This document shows, in pieces, positions 34,908 through 46,453 of a stretch of DNA of 60,000 nt. This stretch comes from Polytrichum commune (Eukaryota; Streptophyta; Polytrichopsida; Polytrichales; Polytrichaceae), in the NCBI GenBank assembly GCA_950295325.1, contig OX485803.1:75595554-75655553 (forward strand). Direction: 5' to 3'. The notes beneath the pieces were generated by a model, which was not told the origin of the DNA, did not search any database, and was given only the letters and a program-made list of their open reading frames with translations. Numbering within the stretch: the stretch's first letter is position 1; each line of letters starts with the position of its first letter. Position numbers and translations under genes: made by a program.

Positions 34908-35453
34908 CCGGGTACGCAACTCCCGTATTATATGGTCTTGATTATAATCACTTATAATGCATTTTAGTCCAATATTGAGTGATACAATTTGTTTTAATGT
35001 AGGAAACCCTTGTAGCCCTTCTAACAAGGAATCCAAAAATGTAATTATATATAGGAAATGAATATATTTTGAAGCATATAATTGCATTAAAAACCTAATT
35101 ATATGATTTTTTAATACAGGTACCATAGGTCAAACTACCCAACTTTTTGGACTTTTTAATAAAATTTTAACATTGTGAATGAATTATAATTTTAATGGGA
35201 GGCAACTATTCATGGCTTATAATTTTAATGGGAGGCTTAATAAATATGCAACCCAACTTTTTTTTCATCTCATTTTATTTAATTTGGTCCTTACCCAACT
35301 TTTCTTTCATCTCATTTTATTTAATTTGGTCTTCACCCAACTTTTTGATCATTTTAATTTGATATAATTTGATATAATTTTTACAAAAGCCGTCCTCTAA
35401 GCCGTTTTAAGTACGATGCCCCCTGCGTATAATATGGGAGTTGCGTACCCGGG
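34908..35453. mobile_element. MULE-type MITE with internal tandem repeats
   Basis: The left end is CCGGGTACGCAACTCCCGTA and the right end, on the other strand, CCCGGGTACGCAACTCCCAT; ATTATA follows in both. The flanks are the identical 9-mer ATTGACACC (34899-34907 and 35454-35462), again the Mutator-type duplication length. The interior is AT-rich with two small tandem arrays: TATAATTTTAATGGGAGGC twice (35186-35236) and a unit of about 45 bases (CATCTCATTTTATTTAATTT plus GGTC...CACCCAACTTTT) repeated two to three times at 35250-35350. No transposase is present. Confidence 0.85.
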
Positions 35454-35462
35454 ATTGACACC

Positions 35463-36098
35463 TCATCCGCTCAATGCCGTGCCGTTCTTCAAATATTATT
35501 TATTTGTCTTAACAATGCTAACTAACTAGCATTAATCTAATTTCTTACAATTAATTTCTTTTCTTACTAAACCGTAAGCCTTAATTCAAACTGTGATCAA
35601 TTTGGATGGCTCACAGTGCTCAATTTCATTAGCTTTATTGATGATACAAATAATCTTAAAAACGATGATATAGTCTTGTAAGATTTGGTAGGGATCGTTA
35701 ACCAACAAACTAGGGTCTCGTAAGAAGGTAGAAGTTTTGGTGTGCTTAAGGGAGCATGAGATAAAATACTTGAAATAGATGGGGTTGATTCATCATACTT
35801 GTGCTAGTAACTCAATTCTCATTAATTGAACGAACTAAGAGAACTTATTTTTGCTCTTGGAACAAATAACTCCCACTTACCTAGTAAGTTTATGGCTAAT
35901 CCAGCCCCACTTTGTTGGGTGCTTTGATGTCAATGAAGTGATAAATGTGACTCATTATATGATAGTACACCACATATTCACTTACATAAAGACCGCAAGT
36001 CTTGGTACAGCAGAGACACCCAAGTCCTCGTAATCCACCCTAAAAGAAGGAACCAGCTTCAATGACCTTCAAAACAAGAATCTTTCGAAATTTGGTTC
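35463..36098. other. Non-coding, no recognised feature
   Basis: No exon, TIR or array recognised. Confidence 0.35.
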
Positions 36099-36285
36099 AC
36101 ACATAATATGGTGGATAAGTTAAAAGTGGCACATGTATCATAGATCATGCATCAAACATCTTATATGGTAAGACTACTATAGAAATTATTTGATTTACAC
36201 ATATGGTGGATAAGTTAAAAGTGACACATGTATCATAGATCATGCAACAAAAATCTTATATGGTAAGACTACTGTAGAAATTATG
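36099..36285. repeat. Tandem duplication of about 97 bp
   Basis: GGTGGATAAGTTAAAAGTG followed by ACACATGTATCATAGATCATG and CTTATATGGTAAGACTACT occurs twice head to tail with few changes. Confidence 0.9.
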
Positions 36286-36444
36286 TTCCACCGACCTTTC
36301 AAATTGTCGGCACACAACTTTACCTGGCCAAATGTCCTTGGATTGAAGTTGATGAGACTCCTTTAGATTCTAAGAAGAGGGATATGAATATGGACACCTG
36401 TAGATATCTACTCACAATAACAAACTCATTGCTCCCAATATTCT

Positions 36445-36600
36445 AAATCCAGCTGGTTACATGTTGATATCTTCCAGTTTTTCTTTATTCATTTGAGGTA
36501 TATTCTATAGATTCCTCTTAAATGATCAGTAATTCTCCTGAAGTCTCCGACTTCTACCGATTATTTCTCAAACTCAACCGGTGCTCCCTGAGACCTGGTA
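36445..36600 (+). repeat. Copy of the ACCGGTT dispersed repeat
   Basis: GGTTACATGTTGATATCTTC, GAGGTATATTCTATAGATTC and TTATTTCTCAAACTCAACCG match the unit at 2820-3030. Confidence 0.65.
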
Positions 36601-37498
36601 GGAAGTTCCAATGTATTGAACAATTTGAACAATTTGTGTATCTTGCAAGGTGCAAGAAACATGTAAGATTGTAATGAAAGTGGTCAACTGTTGAAAGTGC
36701 AAACCACAGGAATGTTTTTAGCTCTCCAAACAGTCAATAATTTACACTCTAAACTCCGTAGTATCACATATGTGGCAACCAAAGTGCACGTGATATTACG
36801 GAGTTTTGTGGTGTTTACATGGATGCGTGATACTATATAATTAATGTAGCATGTGATATTATGGAAAAACACAAAGGAGATGTAAAGATAATTTAAATTC
36901 GTTCTCCCGTCACCTACGCTAGTGTGGTTCACTCCACTTGGCCTTCTTGGGCGATGTGGTGGACACATGCACCAACATTCAACAAGTGATGGCCTTATCA
37001 ACTAAAATGAGCTAATTTGTCCGCTCAATTTAATGTAGGGAACGTGATGGGAACGTAATGATGGCTAGTTGGTACGAGAGAATACCCGTTAAGGATTCTT
37101 AAAATACAACTCAAGCATTCCAATACACCCACACATAATTATGACACCATGCAAAAAATCAATTATAATATGGAAGATCTCATCAATGAAGACAAAAGGA
37201 TTGTGCTTACACTCCACAAGTGAAACCCTGTGAATAAATTTTTTCCACCATGCACATTGGAAGACTCCCATACATAGAGAACATGTTCGCAAAATAACAA
37301 TGCACATGAAAGTTCACATCAAGGATGCCAGTAAAAGTGGTAGTTTGAACATCCCTAGACAAATGTGAAGGTGTGGGGCTCCCTAATTTATGCTCATAAA
37401 ATCAAAATTGAGCATTAAACATGATAGTCGATGTCAACCTTGGGTGCCCACCCACGGGAGTTCACCGGATACCAAGGATTGAGCAATGCATCTTCAAT

Positions 37499-38150
37499 CT
37501 AGAGGCCTTCTGTTGGTACCCCATCCTCAAATTGATCTTCACTGGTCATATGCTCACCTCTAGTGCATCGATCTAAATTATCCTTTGCGAAGAGAATATG
37601 CCTCGCTGAAATGACTACATTGTCATCGGATGCATTCTTATGTCTTGCCCATGATGCCACAACACAATCTAGAGATTGATGAGTTGGAGCATATTTCTTG
37701 AGCCTCGTCCATCTAAAAGATTTTGTCGTGTCCCATTCCTCATAACGTTCATCCAAGGTCTTCTTGTTCTTTTGGCCAAAGACCAGTACATAATATACGA
37801 TCTCAATGGAATGAGCATGAGGACCGAGATGTGCCAAATTAGGCTTGGAAATCACTCGTCCCATCCACACTAGATTAGGTCAATCCTCACTAGGACGTAG
37901 TAAGACATAATGGCCGACCTTGATATATGCACCAGGATGAAAGGTCTCAGTGGGTCAAGAACTAGCTGGCCCCACATAAGCATAGTCAGTGATGTTTTCC
38001 TCAAGTAGATGCACATTATCCACATGTAGGGTTGCTGCAATGGAAAGCTGTGTAAAAGGCCAAAAGGCTCACTAAGTTCAGATGGAGTTGGGGATAAAGG
38101 ATGATCCATAGTCTCAAGCACATTCTCCCAATATAAAATTGTTGGCGCAA
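37499..38150 (-). pseudogene. BAH-like domain relic
   Basis: The minus strand reads PGAYIKVGHYVLLRPSED, then one in-frame stop, then PNLVWMGRVISKPNLA and, further on, IVYYVLVFGQ and DDNVVISARHILFAKDN. The opening (a 'G-x-Y-V-L-L-R-P' turn followed by a 'W-x-G-R-V' strand) is like the start of BAH (bromo-adjacent homology) domains, which read chromatin. Part of the upstream text needs a frame change (about 37935). The match is by eye on few positions, and the rest of the protein is unrecognised. It sits inside the long-TIR element and may be a captured host exon or a gene of that element. Confidence 0.4.
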
Positions 38151-38945
38151 TGGACTCCATATATTGACCTGAACTATCTTGATCTACTGTAATATTTCAA
38201 TATTTAATAAAACCTTTCACCCTAAGCTTTATGTTTACGAAATCTTTCATTTATCTTTTTGGAACAAGACGGAGACAACTTACAAAAAACAACATACATT
38301 GAGCTCAAAGCAATACCATGGACTAACGGCCCACGGGTGATCACCTGGTCACTTGTGTCTGCACTATATTCGCCCTTGGTTTTTTGGTTTTTGTATTTCC
38401 ATGATCTCGAGATCTAACCCCATCAAACTTTTGGCCTTGTTCCTATTATATTGTACCCTTGATATCATATAGATGTTCATCCATGCACAAGTGCAAATTG
38501 TTCTCCCTTCCACAATGATTGTTTCCTTGTCATTGTGCTCTTGTTTCTAGATCGTTTGGAACACCGCAAGGGCTATGAGCTTCCGAGCATTGAATGACAA
38601 GGCAAAGTAGTGTTCCCGAGAACTAATCGACAAAGGCCTTGGAGTTTTTCCCATATGTGTTGTGTGGTGTTGTTTGATCACGGGCTTTCACTCGTAGTTA
38701 GATCTAGCCTAAGTTCAAGTTTGTGCACAGTTTGTGCCTTTGTAGCTTATATGAATTAACCAATATGTTCGAAACAATGTATTTTTCTATCTTGATAACC
38801 TTCTTGTTGTTCTAAACATTATCAATGAAGTCATTTCCACGGGATTTTGCTCGTGAACTACGTTCCCAATGCATGTTCCCAAAGTACGGATTGTCTCATA
38901 ATGGCCCAATTGGCTCATTTTAGTTGATAAGGCCATAGTGGCTTA

Positions 38946-38983
38946 AGAAGAATAAGAATAAGAATAAGAATAAGAATAAGAAG
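38946..38983. repeat. (AAGAAT)n microsatellite
   Basis: About six perfect hexamer units. Confidence 0.9.
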
Positions 38984-39699
38984 GTGACACTCCACATGTT
39001 GACACATGGCGCAATGCAAGGGTGTGGGTTGACTTCTTGGGTAGTTTGCATTAATAACAAATTTTGTGATATAAGGGAGAGAAATGTGACAATAAGGAGT
39101 GAGATTTGAACTACGAACATCCATTCCCTAGGTTCTGGGATATTAGAGAGTGTGTGACATTATGAAGGTTGATATTACGGAGTTTATGGTATACTTGTTA
39201 GTGTCAGCACAGTGGAGTCCAACCTATGACTTTTGACTCCTCTTGAGTCCTACGTTGAGAGTCTACCAAAGTGTGAGTTTGTTCCATGTTCCCTTTAGTC
39301 AGGGTTGATATCTCGATTTCTAAACATTATAATGAACTATGTAAGGCTTATAAGCAAGTGTGGCATGTTACTTGTGGTCACACATTCTTACAATCATGAG
39401 GTTTTAAGCAAGATCATAGGGATCATTATCCTATGCGAAAGGTGAGAATTTCAACCTAGATAAGTGGATCACAAAGGGATGTATCAAAGATGTCCCTATA
39501 TGAGCATAATGAAGTTTTGGCATATTAGGTAACTAATAAACTCCATAATAAATCAAGATATGAATTAGGTATTTTGAGTCGTATGGTTTCCAAGTCCACT
39601 TTGCAAGACTACTCCAAAAAGATTAATAATTGATACATAACCTTGGCTCTGAACCTCTCCGATTAAGGGCGAGAAATAGGTGCAACTAAGGTATTCAGG

Positions 39700-40185
39700 T
39701 GTTGTTCAGTTTGTTTTTCATGATCTCTAACTTACAATGATTAGATTTACACAACAAAACTTATGTTGCATTAGCAAATCTAATATGATGAAGCATCATC
39801 AAAAATTGGACCTCCTCTTTTTTAATTGTGGTTAACGGAAGTGAATGTTTGTGATTCCTTAAATGAATACATAGGTCTTCCCAATTGCATAACATTACTT
39901 AATTGATGAGTTGTGTTCAATTGCCCTAACTTCATATTTAGTCTGAAGCATTGGGACTCTCACATCCGGAGGCTTTATTCTCGAATCTATTGCGGGGCCC
40001 ATGAACACAACTCATCAGTTGAATAATGTTATGTGTGTTCATTATTGAGTGGGAAATAATTAATAAAATTTGAGGATGCAGTCCAACCTCTTTATGATGT
40101 TTGTTCTTTGATCCTCACCTAACCACACACCAATAAAATATAGGTGGTTGATTAAGAAAAAATTATGAATAACACCTACATACCT
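39700..40185 (+). repeat. Dispersed repeat (same family as 18555), with MITE insertion
   Basis: It matches 18555-18935 on both sides of 39888-40033. The join at 18763 shows the uninterrupted form. Confidence 0.75.
39888..40033. mobile_element. Foldback MITE (CATAAC family) with visible empty site
   Basis: It runs CATAACATTACTTAATTGATG to CATCAGTTGAATAATGTTATG, about 146 bp. Comparison with the empty site near 18763 (CCCAATTTTGTTCAC) places the insertion between CCCAATTG and TGTGTTC. The target duplication is at most 2-3 bp. Confidence 0.85.
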
Positions 40186-40246
40186 TATTTTGGCCAATTT
40201 GCTTCAGACGAATATTATTAGACATCACCATGTGAATCCACACTAA

Positions 40247-40440
40247 GGCTTGGCTTACACCATGGACCATGAAATCATTCTAGGACGTTGTAAGAGCGTT
40301 GATTGGCTGTTAAATTCGTCCTAGGACCACTTTGGTTTACACCAAGGAAAAAAATGTTAGAAGGCCAAGGTCCCTAAAGACATATTTTAAGGCCTACATA
40401 ATCCATTGACATGATCCAATGGGTTTTGCGGTGAGAGAGG
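40247..40440 (+). repeat. Dispersed repeat, copy 1
   Basis: It shares TTACACCATGGACCATGAA, GATTGGCTGT, TTTACACCAAGGAAAA, GACATGATCCAATGGGTTTT and GAGAGGC with 50318-50515 in the same orientation. Its nature is unknown. Confidence 0.7.
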
Positions 40441-41537
40441 CAAAAGAGATGGTCTTGCATAGAAATGCCGTTATAAATTTTTTTAATGAAATTTTCTTGG
40501 GGGCTGTAGTAAAATGGCGGCTCCCCCTTGTATAGAAAAATAAGAAGAAAAATAAGACCTTATTATTATTTGAGGCGAGATAGATGAGGAATTTGCTAAA
40601 AAAATAAAAAAACAAGGTAAAAAATTTAATTAAAAAAAAATGTCAATCTTTATTTTTACAAAAAGTAAGGTTGCAAGAGGTTGAATGGGGATGTATGAGA
40701 TTGAACGTTGTTATATATAGGTTGTACACTGTGGTTGTAGAAGGCATTGGCCTTAGCTGTATAACCCCTATGTTCCCCCTGCCACCAAAACAACGTTGGT
40801 CGTTGCCATGTGGGCTGCAAAATTTGCATACTATGTATAGTTTTTCTCTTGCGTGAAAGGGTTCAAATCCATGTCTCTTCTGTTTTAAACTATTGGGTCT
40901 TCTTCCTCTATCTACTAATCTGTCTCTTCTTTCCATCCTTACCTCCTAATATAACTCTCATATATGTTAACTTTTGGTAAGCTGATTTTTTTCACATTGG
41001 AATATTTTCGTTTTTTATTTTTGTCTTATGAAGGTATTAACATTTGGATCACATTGCAGATTTGATTAGTGGCTACAATTAAAGGTTTTGATTATTGTTG
41101 ATTATTATGTCAAAAACAAAATCCATTCTAAAAAATATATGACTAATGAGAAGGCTAAAGAAGTTTCAAAATCTGACCAAAAAATATATTAATGATTTCA
41201 AGAAATAGATGAATGACATGACAACATGGCAAGTACACATAATCAAATTCCTGCAAGTACTCTAGAATTATAAAAATAAGATTTTATTCCATCTATATCT
41301 ATATCATGTCAAGCAACAACAACTACACCAATTGTTACACCATCAACTACTTGATCACTAACAAAACATTAAAATGTTGAAACATTGAAATAAAATAAAT
41401 AAAAACTAAAGAGAAGAATGAAAGTTTGTTAAAACAAGTTGTTGAGCTTTTCTTGTATTATTCTAAGAATTCACAAATTTCTTGAAGAATATGGATAAAA
41501 ACTTTGTTATTCTTCTAGATAATTTTCAGTTACTGTT
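40441..41537. other. Non-coding, AT-rich
   Basis: No convincing exon. Runs of A around 40600-40660 and low-complexity text. It may include the eroded 3' part of the Harbinger element to the right, but I cannot show it. Confidence 0.35.
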
Positions 41538-42349
41538 AAGGTTGTCTATCGCGACGTCATGACGGGGTCGTGCCGTCATGACGCGTCGTGTCGGGTCGGA
41601 CCCCTCCGTCACGACACAATAGGCTCCTCGTAGGGTCAAACTAGGGTCAACCTAGTAGGGTGGGTAAAATACTTACCTTCTTGCCAAGGTGGCGTCCTAT
41701 GTGGCAAAAAATGCCGACGTGGATGTGCATATTTCCCTTGGCATGTGAACCATTTTGCCATTGTGTTTACCATTTTGTTAAAATCAAAGTAATAAAATAT
41801 TACTAAGGAGGGTGTAGGTCGGACAAAGGGAACGGGTGGGGAGCGCGGGCGGACGTGTGGGAACGCGGGGGAACGTGGGGTTGGACGGGGGTGAGGGTCG
41901 GGCAGGGGGGGGGGGGGGGGGAGGATCGGGTGGGGTGGGAAGGTAGGGAGGGAGGACGGGGAGGACGGGGAGGGAGGACGGGAAAAGGTCGGACGGGGGG
42001 GTCGGACGGGAGGGAACGTAGGGAACGGGTTAGGGAACATGTTAATGGGCTAAGGGAGCGGGGTTAGGGTACGGGGAAGGGGGGGGGAACGGGGGCGGAT
42101 GGGAGGGTGGACGGGCGCTAGTAATTTTATTCCCCACTTTACCTCTACTTTGCTGACATGTCATCACACGTGGACATCGTAACTCCTACGTGTCCGCAAT
42201 GGGGTAATGTAAATACACAAAAAATTCAGTAAAATTCAAGTCCGGCAGGATAAAGACATCATCCGGCATAATGTCGTGACGGATACGTGTCGTGACGGCA
42301 CGACATTATGTCGGGATTACCCTCTGTCACGACACAATAGACAACCCTG
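41538..42349 (-). mobile_element. MULE-type MITE with GC-rich simple-sequence interior, copy 2
   Basis: Opposite orientation to 13676-14370. The ends are AAGGTTGTCTAT and, from the other side, CAGGGTTGTCTATTG. The exact 9-bp flanks are GTTACTGTT (41529-41537 and 42350-42358). Subterminal GTCGTGACGG/CCGTCACGAC words and flanking non-repeat segments (for example GGGTAAAATACTTACCTTC and CATGTCATCACACGTGGACA) match copy 1. The core (about 41815-42120) is G-rich on this strand with units such as GGGAGGACGGGGAGGACGGG. It differs in length and detail from copy 1, so the core evolves faster than the arms. No transposase is present. Confidence 0.85.
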
Positions 42350-42499
42350 GTTACTGTTGAATTGGAAAAGTCCCACTGTCACTGTCTATTTATGATATGT
42401 TGGATATATTTTTTAGTTTGTACTACCACAAACTTTCTGCAAATGAATCATGCATCATTATAACTTCACGGAGAAGGTCAATTGCCTTCTCATTTTCTC

Positions 42500-43452
42500 T
42501 TAAAAAAAAATTGTATCTACTTCATTTACTTCATTTACAATTGAAGCATATTTTTTAGCTAATTGTTTTTTAATATTACAGATTTCAATTTTTTCCCTCG
42601 GCAATTCAGTGTCATTTTGTATTTTATTTTCAATAAATTTTTTTAATTTAGTGTTTACTTCAACAACCCGTTCATCTTCAAACTCTTCATTATATAAAAT
42701 GTACAAACTGTAAATACTATGCAAGTTGCTACAATATCGAGTAGATTTTTCAAAAGGTACTTCGAATCACTTTATTATCAACTTCCATCTATCCTTCAAA
42801 ATCCCAAATGTTATTTTCATACACATTCTGATAAAACACTACACATAATTCTAATTTTTCACCTTTCTAGAGCATGTAACTTTTCCACCTTTATATGAAG
42901 AACATCTTCAAGGCCTCACCGGATATGCAGTATCTCCTAAAAATTTATATGACTGAAATTTACCTTCTATGCAAGTACGTTTGATTCTTGTAGCTTGAAA
43001 AACAACCCAATCGTGAAGACTTCATGTCCATCCAAATTCATAATCTCAAAACATACAATTTGTTCTGACAATTCATTGTAAATTTGCTGAATGAAACAAC
43101 TTCCTACAGTATTACTCTACTCTGCCAACTCCTCGAGCTAAAATAAGAATATGAAACCCATTTATTTCCCCTATTATTTAAGGAATATTATGCAACTGCT
43201 CAAACCTTGGAGCTGAAATCCTAAACTGCGACTCACTTGAAATTTGCACAAAAACCAGTTTCAAATGCTTCCTAGCAACTCTACAATTTTTTTAAACTAT
43301 TTTTGACAATGTACACTCGTAAAATCCATACAAATATCCTATATTTTGCAATCCATCATCATTACCCGACTTATGTAATGTTATTGCTACCCTCTCTTGC
43401 ACCGGCACAATAACCCTAAATGGGGTATCCTCATTCTTCTGATACGGGCCCA
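42500..43452 (-). pseudogene. PIF/Harbinger transposase relic (HARBI1-like)
   Basis: On the minus strand the text reads PFRVIVPVQERVAITLHKSG, then GLQNIGYLYGFYECTLSKIV, a helix-turn-helix-like start. It is followed by HLKLVFVQISSESQFR, RFEQLHNIP, IGEINGFHILIL, FWDYEFGW-like text, SLHDWVVFQ and YKFLGDTAYPVRP. This is the DDE nuclease of PIF/Harbinger transposases. The first catalytic Asp of the usual 'IGAIDGSH' motif reads Asn (INGFH). Several stops interrupt the frame. A C-terminal piece (ILYNEEFEDERVVEVN) follows at 42724-42500. The element's ends and its Myb/SANT partner were not found. The relic is inactive. Confidence 0.8.
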
Positions 43453-43618
43453 ACCTCTTATAACACTATATTCGTTAAATTGAGACTTTTTGGGCATTTT
43501 GAGACATTCACATAAATAAGAACAAGGATAAATGGAACACATATTGGAGAAAGTTGTAAGATGCGAACACTTTGAAGTGGATGTTTAGACCAAGAACCCC
43601 ATTAATAACTCATATTTG

Positions 43619-43795
43619 TGATGGTTTAGGGTGGGCAATCCAAACCTTAGACCAAATTGAAGGGGAAATCTTAAAACATTCATATTATTGCACACAATAT
43701 ATGAGAGCTTGTATGAATATGGTTTAGGTAGGGCAATCCAAACCTTGGACCATATTGAAGGGGAAATCACGTGACACTTATGTTATTGCAAATAA
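43619..43795. repeat. Tandem duplication of about 102 bp
   Basis: ATGGTTTAGGGTGGGCAATC, CAAACCTTAGACC and TTGAAGGGGAAATC repeat head to tail with moderate divergence, next to the 3' end of the HAD-domain pseudogene. Confidence 0.85.
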
Positions 43796-46038
43796 AACAT
43801 ACAAAGTATGGCCTGTAAAATGCATAGCATGCTAACACCACACATCCATTGGATAGTGCGACCCAAAATCATCTTGCCTATGGCCCAAAACCCTACGCCT
43901 ACTATGGCCTATCTAGCCTTGGAGACTGCCTCTTTTTCTTTTGCAGCGGCTTCTTTTGCTCACATTGCTTCAACATTCCTGAAAATCTCCGCCCCGCGAC
44001 TATAGCCAAGCTTGGGGTGACCGCCATCCATAACACATTTTGGATTCCGTCGGCCGCCCGAAGTATACGACGAAGAATTCGAATATGATGAAGTGGATTG
44101 TCTAGCATTTCTGGTCATGGAGTAGAAACGCTCCAACTCGATGGACGCACTAGACCGCATAGGTTTACGGATGGGAGCAACCTGCAACGCGTCAATGCAA
44201 GAACACATGTGTTAGTTTAGGAAGGAAGACCCAAACGTGTCACACGTTCATTTTTTTAGTGCAAAATGATTGTAATGCGCGGTTAACAATGTTTGGGGGG
44301 GGGGGGTTCACCTTGTCACTGGGGACGTTCCCGTCCGAGTTGGCGAGGAGGGGCAAGGCGTCTCGCAGAGGAATAGGAAGGGTGCCACTCTTCATAGGCC
44401 GAGCGTCCATCCGCAGCCGCCGTTGAGGTGTAATACTGCCGCCGGGTCGAGAGGGGGACGCCCGGACGCATTTGCGATCTATGCCCTTGAGCGGCAACGG
44501 GGACGGAGATCGCCGGAAGATTTGCTTGGGTGGGGGGCTATCGACGACGCCGGCGTCAATAGGGTCCTTGGAGTAGTCAATGGTGGACGCGGCATCGTAG
44601 ACGGTCTCGTAGAAGAAGCTCCCCAAGTTTGATTCACTGACGACCTCAAGGGAGGGCTCCAAACGCTGATGCCAAAATAAAAACAGACAAAACCCAAGGG
44701 GAGGGGGGGAAGGGAGTGAAGCATGTGAAAATCGATATACATTTGAGGCATAATATATCACACAAAATGGCACACCATGTAGTATCTCAAATGAGTTTAT
44801 TATGTTTTGCGTGAGCGTACAACTCTCTGTACATATAGTCCTTCGGATCCATGTATCTTTCGCCTATCGGATTACAACTAAGGAACCGAGGCACGGGTAG
44901 TCCGCTCCCCACGAGCGTTTGAAGGTACTTAAGTAGGTCTAACAAAAAGCGGTTTCGGACCTTCTCGACCGTCCACGTAGGGCAAACTATGAAGTTCGAG
45001 GTCGGGTTCAAAATGTTTTTGGAAGCGCTGTCGTCCACCATCAAGGTGTTGTCACGGGTGGGGCGAACGTCGTAGGGACAGCCGACCATGTTGGGACGCT
45101 AGTCCCATACGACTGGCTTCAAGACCTTAAGAAATTGGTTTACGGCGGGGTTGTTGGGCTTCTTCACAGCCCTGCCCTCGGGGGTGTATAATGTTTTACA
45201 AGAATCCTGTCCTAGGACCAAGCAGGGGGGTTGGAGTCCCTTGAAGATGAACTCCACGACGGCATGGGTGTTCTCGGACTTCATGGAGCTCCACACGATC
45301 ACCCACCATTTGGATAGGGCGACCTGCAAGAAGCGCCGAAGCCACGGGCGGAGGTACACTAGCTTGCTTTTGATGTACGCGGGGGGTCCATCGTAGTTGG
45401 CGTCCTCGGGTTTGCAGGAAGGCACCGTGGGGACCCTGGCACAATGCACGCACTGGAAAAGGACCCCGTTGAGATCTAGCATCAGGAACCGGGTCTTGGG
45501 AGGCGAAGGTGGCGAGGGCAAAATCGGGGGGACCACCACGCTGTCCTTCACGCTCCTCTGAGAGGACCGGTGGGGAGCCGCGACGCTATGCTCCGATCCC
45601 TGCGGCGACGAGCGAGAGAAGGCGGCGAGGACTATGTTATGCTATGTTTAATTCAAGCAGAACGAAATATTTGTGCAAACACAAGAACAATTGGACCATT
45701 GGTGGCAACAAAAACATACAAGGGGAACAACATACATTGGGACACGGATGCAAACATATGGGCGCCAAAAATAATAATTTATTTTTTACAAATCTCTATG
45801 TACAATTTGATGGGGGGGGACCGTGGTGAACGAGGGCATTCACACTATCCTAATTCTGCATCTACAAAATTGGTTGCGCACTGCCAAGGTCGAGCGTAAT
45901 CGAGTGCAGGTGAGACGAAGGGGATCGCGGGGGGCACGTTGGGGGGGGGGGCAAGTGTTGAGCATGGGAGGGGGAGGGGGGTGTGCATTCCTCCTAGCAA
46001 GGGGGACAAAACCACGCCAACAACACAATGACCCAGGA

Positions 46039-46062
46039 AGTTTGGGTCGGTCGATCCAAACT
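46039..46062. repeat. Palindromic 24-mer, copy 1 (imperfect)
   Basis: AGTTTGGGTCGG followed by TCGATCCAAACT. It differs at two positions from the perfect palindrome at 47621. It lies between the glycine-rich exon and the HAD exons. Confidence 0.85.
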
Positions 46063-46360
46063 GGGAGGGCTCAGTGTATTACCTCACCTTGGTCATGTCT
46101 CGACAATGTGGAAGCCTCCACCGTCCCCGCTACCCCGCCTCTCTCGCCACCGCCTTCTCCGACCACGTCAGGAACCTTCTCCTGCAAAAGATTGGCATCA
46201 GGCCCTTGTCCTAAACCAATCTCCGCATGTGCATCATGCATAGGTTCATCGATTTGGTTGGGAGTAGAGGTATCACCAGGCCCTTGCAAGCCTTCAACAT
46301 CTAACATGGCCGTGTCTATTTGACACCCATGTTGGTCAAGGGATGATTGATCTGCACCGA

Positions 46361-46384
46361 GGTTTGGGTCGCCGGACCCAAACT
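46361..46384. repeat. Palindromic 24-mer, copy 2 (in coding frame)
   Basis: GGTTTGGGTCGC followed by CGGACCCAAACT. On the minus strand it encodes QFGSGDPNL within the proline/glycine-rich exon. Confidence 0.85.
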
Positions 46385-46429
46385 GTCCCGCATCGGGAGA
46401 GGTGCCTTGGGGACCTACAATGGATGTTG

Positions 46430-46453
46430 GGTTCGGGTCGGTCGACCCAAACA
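46430..46453. repeat. Palindromic 24-mer, copy 3 (in coding frame)
   Basis: GGTTCGGGTCGG followed by TCGACCCAAACA. On the minus strand it encodes MFGSTDPNP, so it forms a small protein repeat with copy 2. Confidence 0.8.

Larger units (their letters stand above)
36750..39186. mobile_element. Long-TIR DNA element carrying a BAH-like coding relic
   Basis: The outer ends are inverted repeats (TAAACTCCGTAGTATCA on the left; TAAACTCCGTAATATCA read inward from the right). A second inverted block lies about 250 bases inside each end (ATGGCCTTATCAACTAAAATGAGC at 36988, its complement at 38910-38936). This suggests long, partly eroded terminal repeats around a 2.4-kb unit. The interior has decayed minus-strand coding sequence. 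No transposase motif and no clear target duplication were found, so the superfamily is unknown. Confidence 0.45.

Noticed and set aside
41538-42349. G-rich stretch considered as telomere-like or CpG island promoter
   Set aside because: No TTTAGGG array, no adjacent gene start, and the flanking duplication shows it is part of an inserted element.
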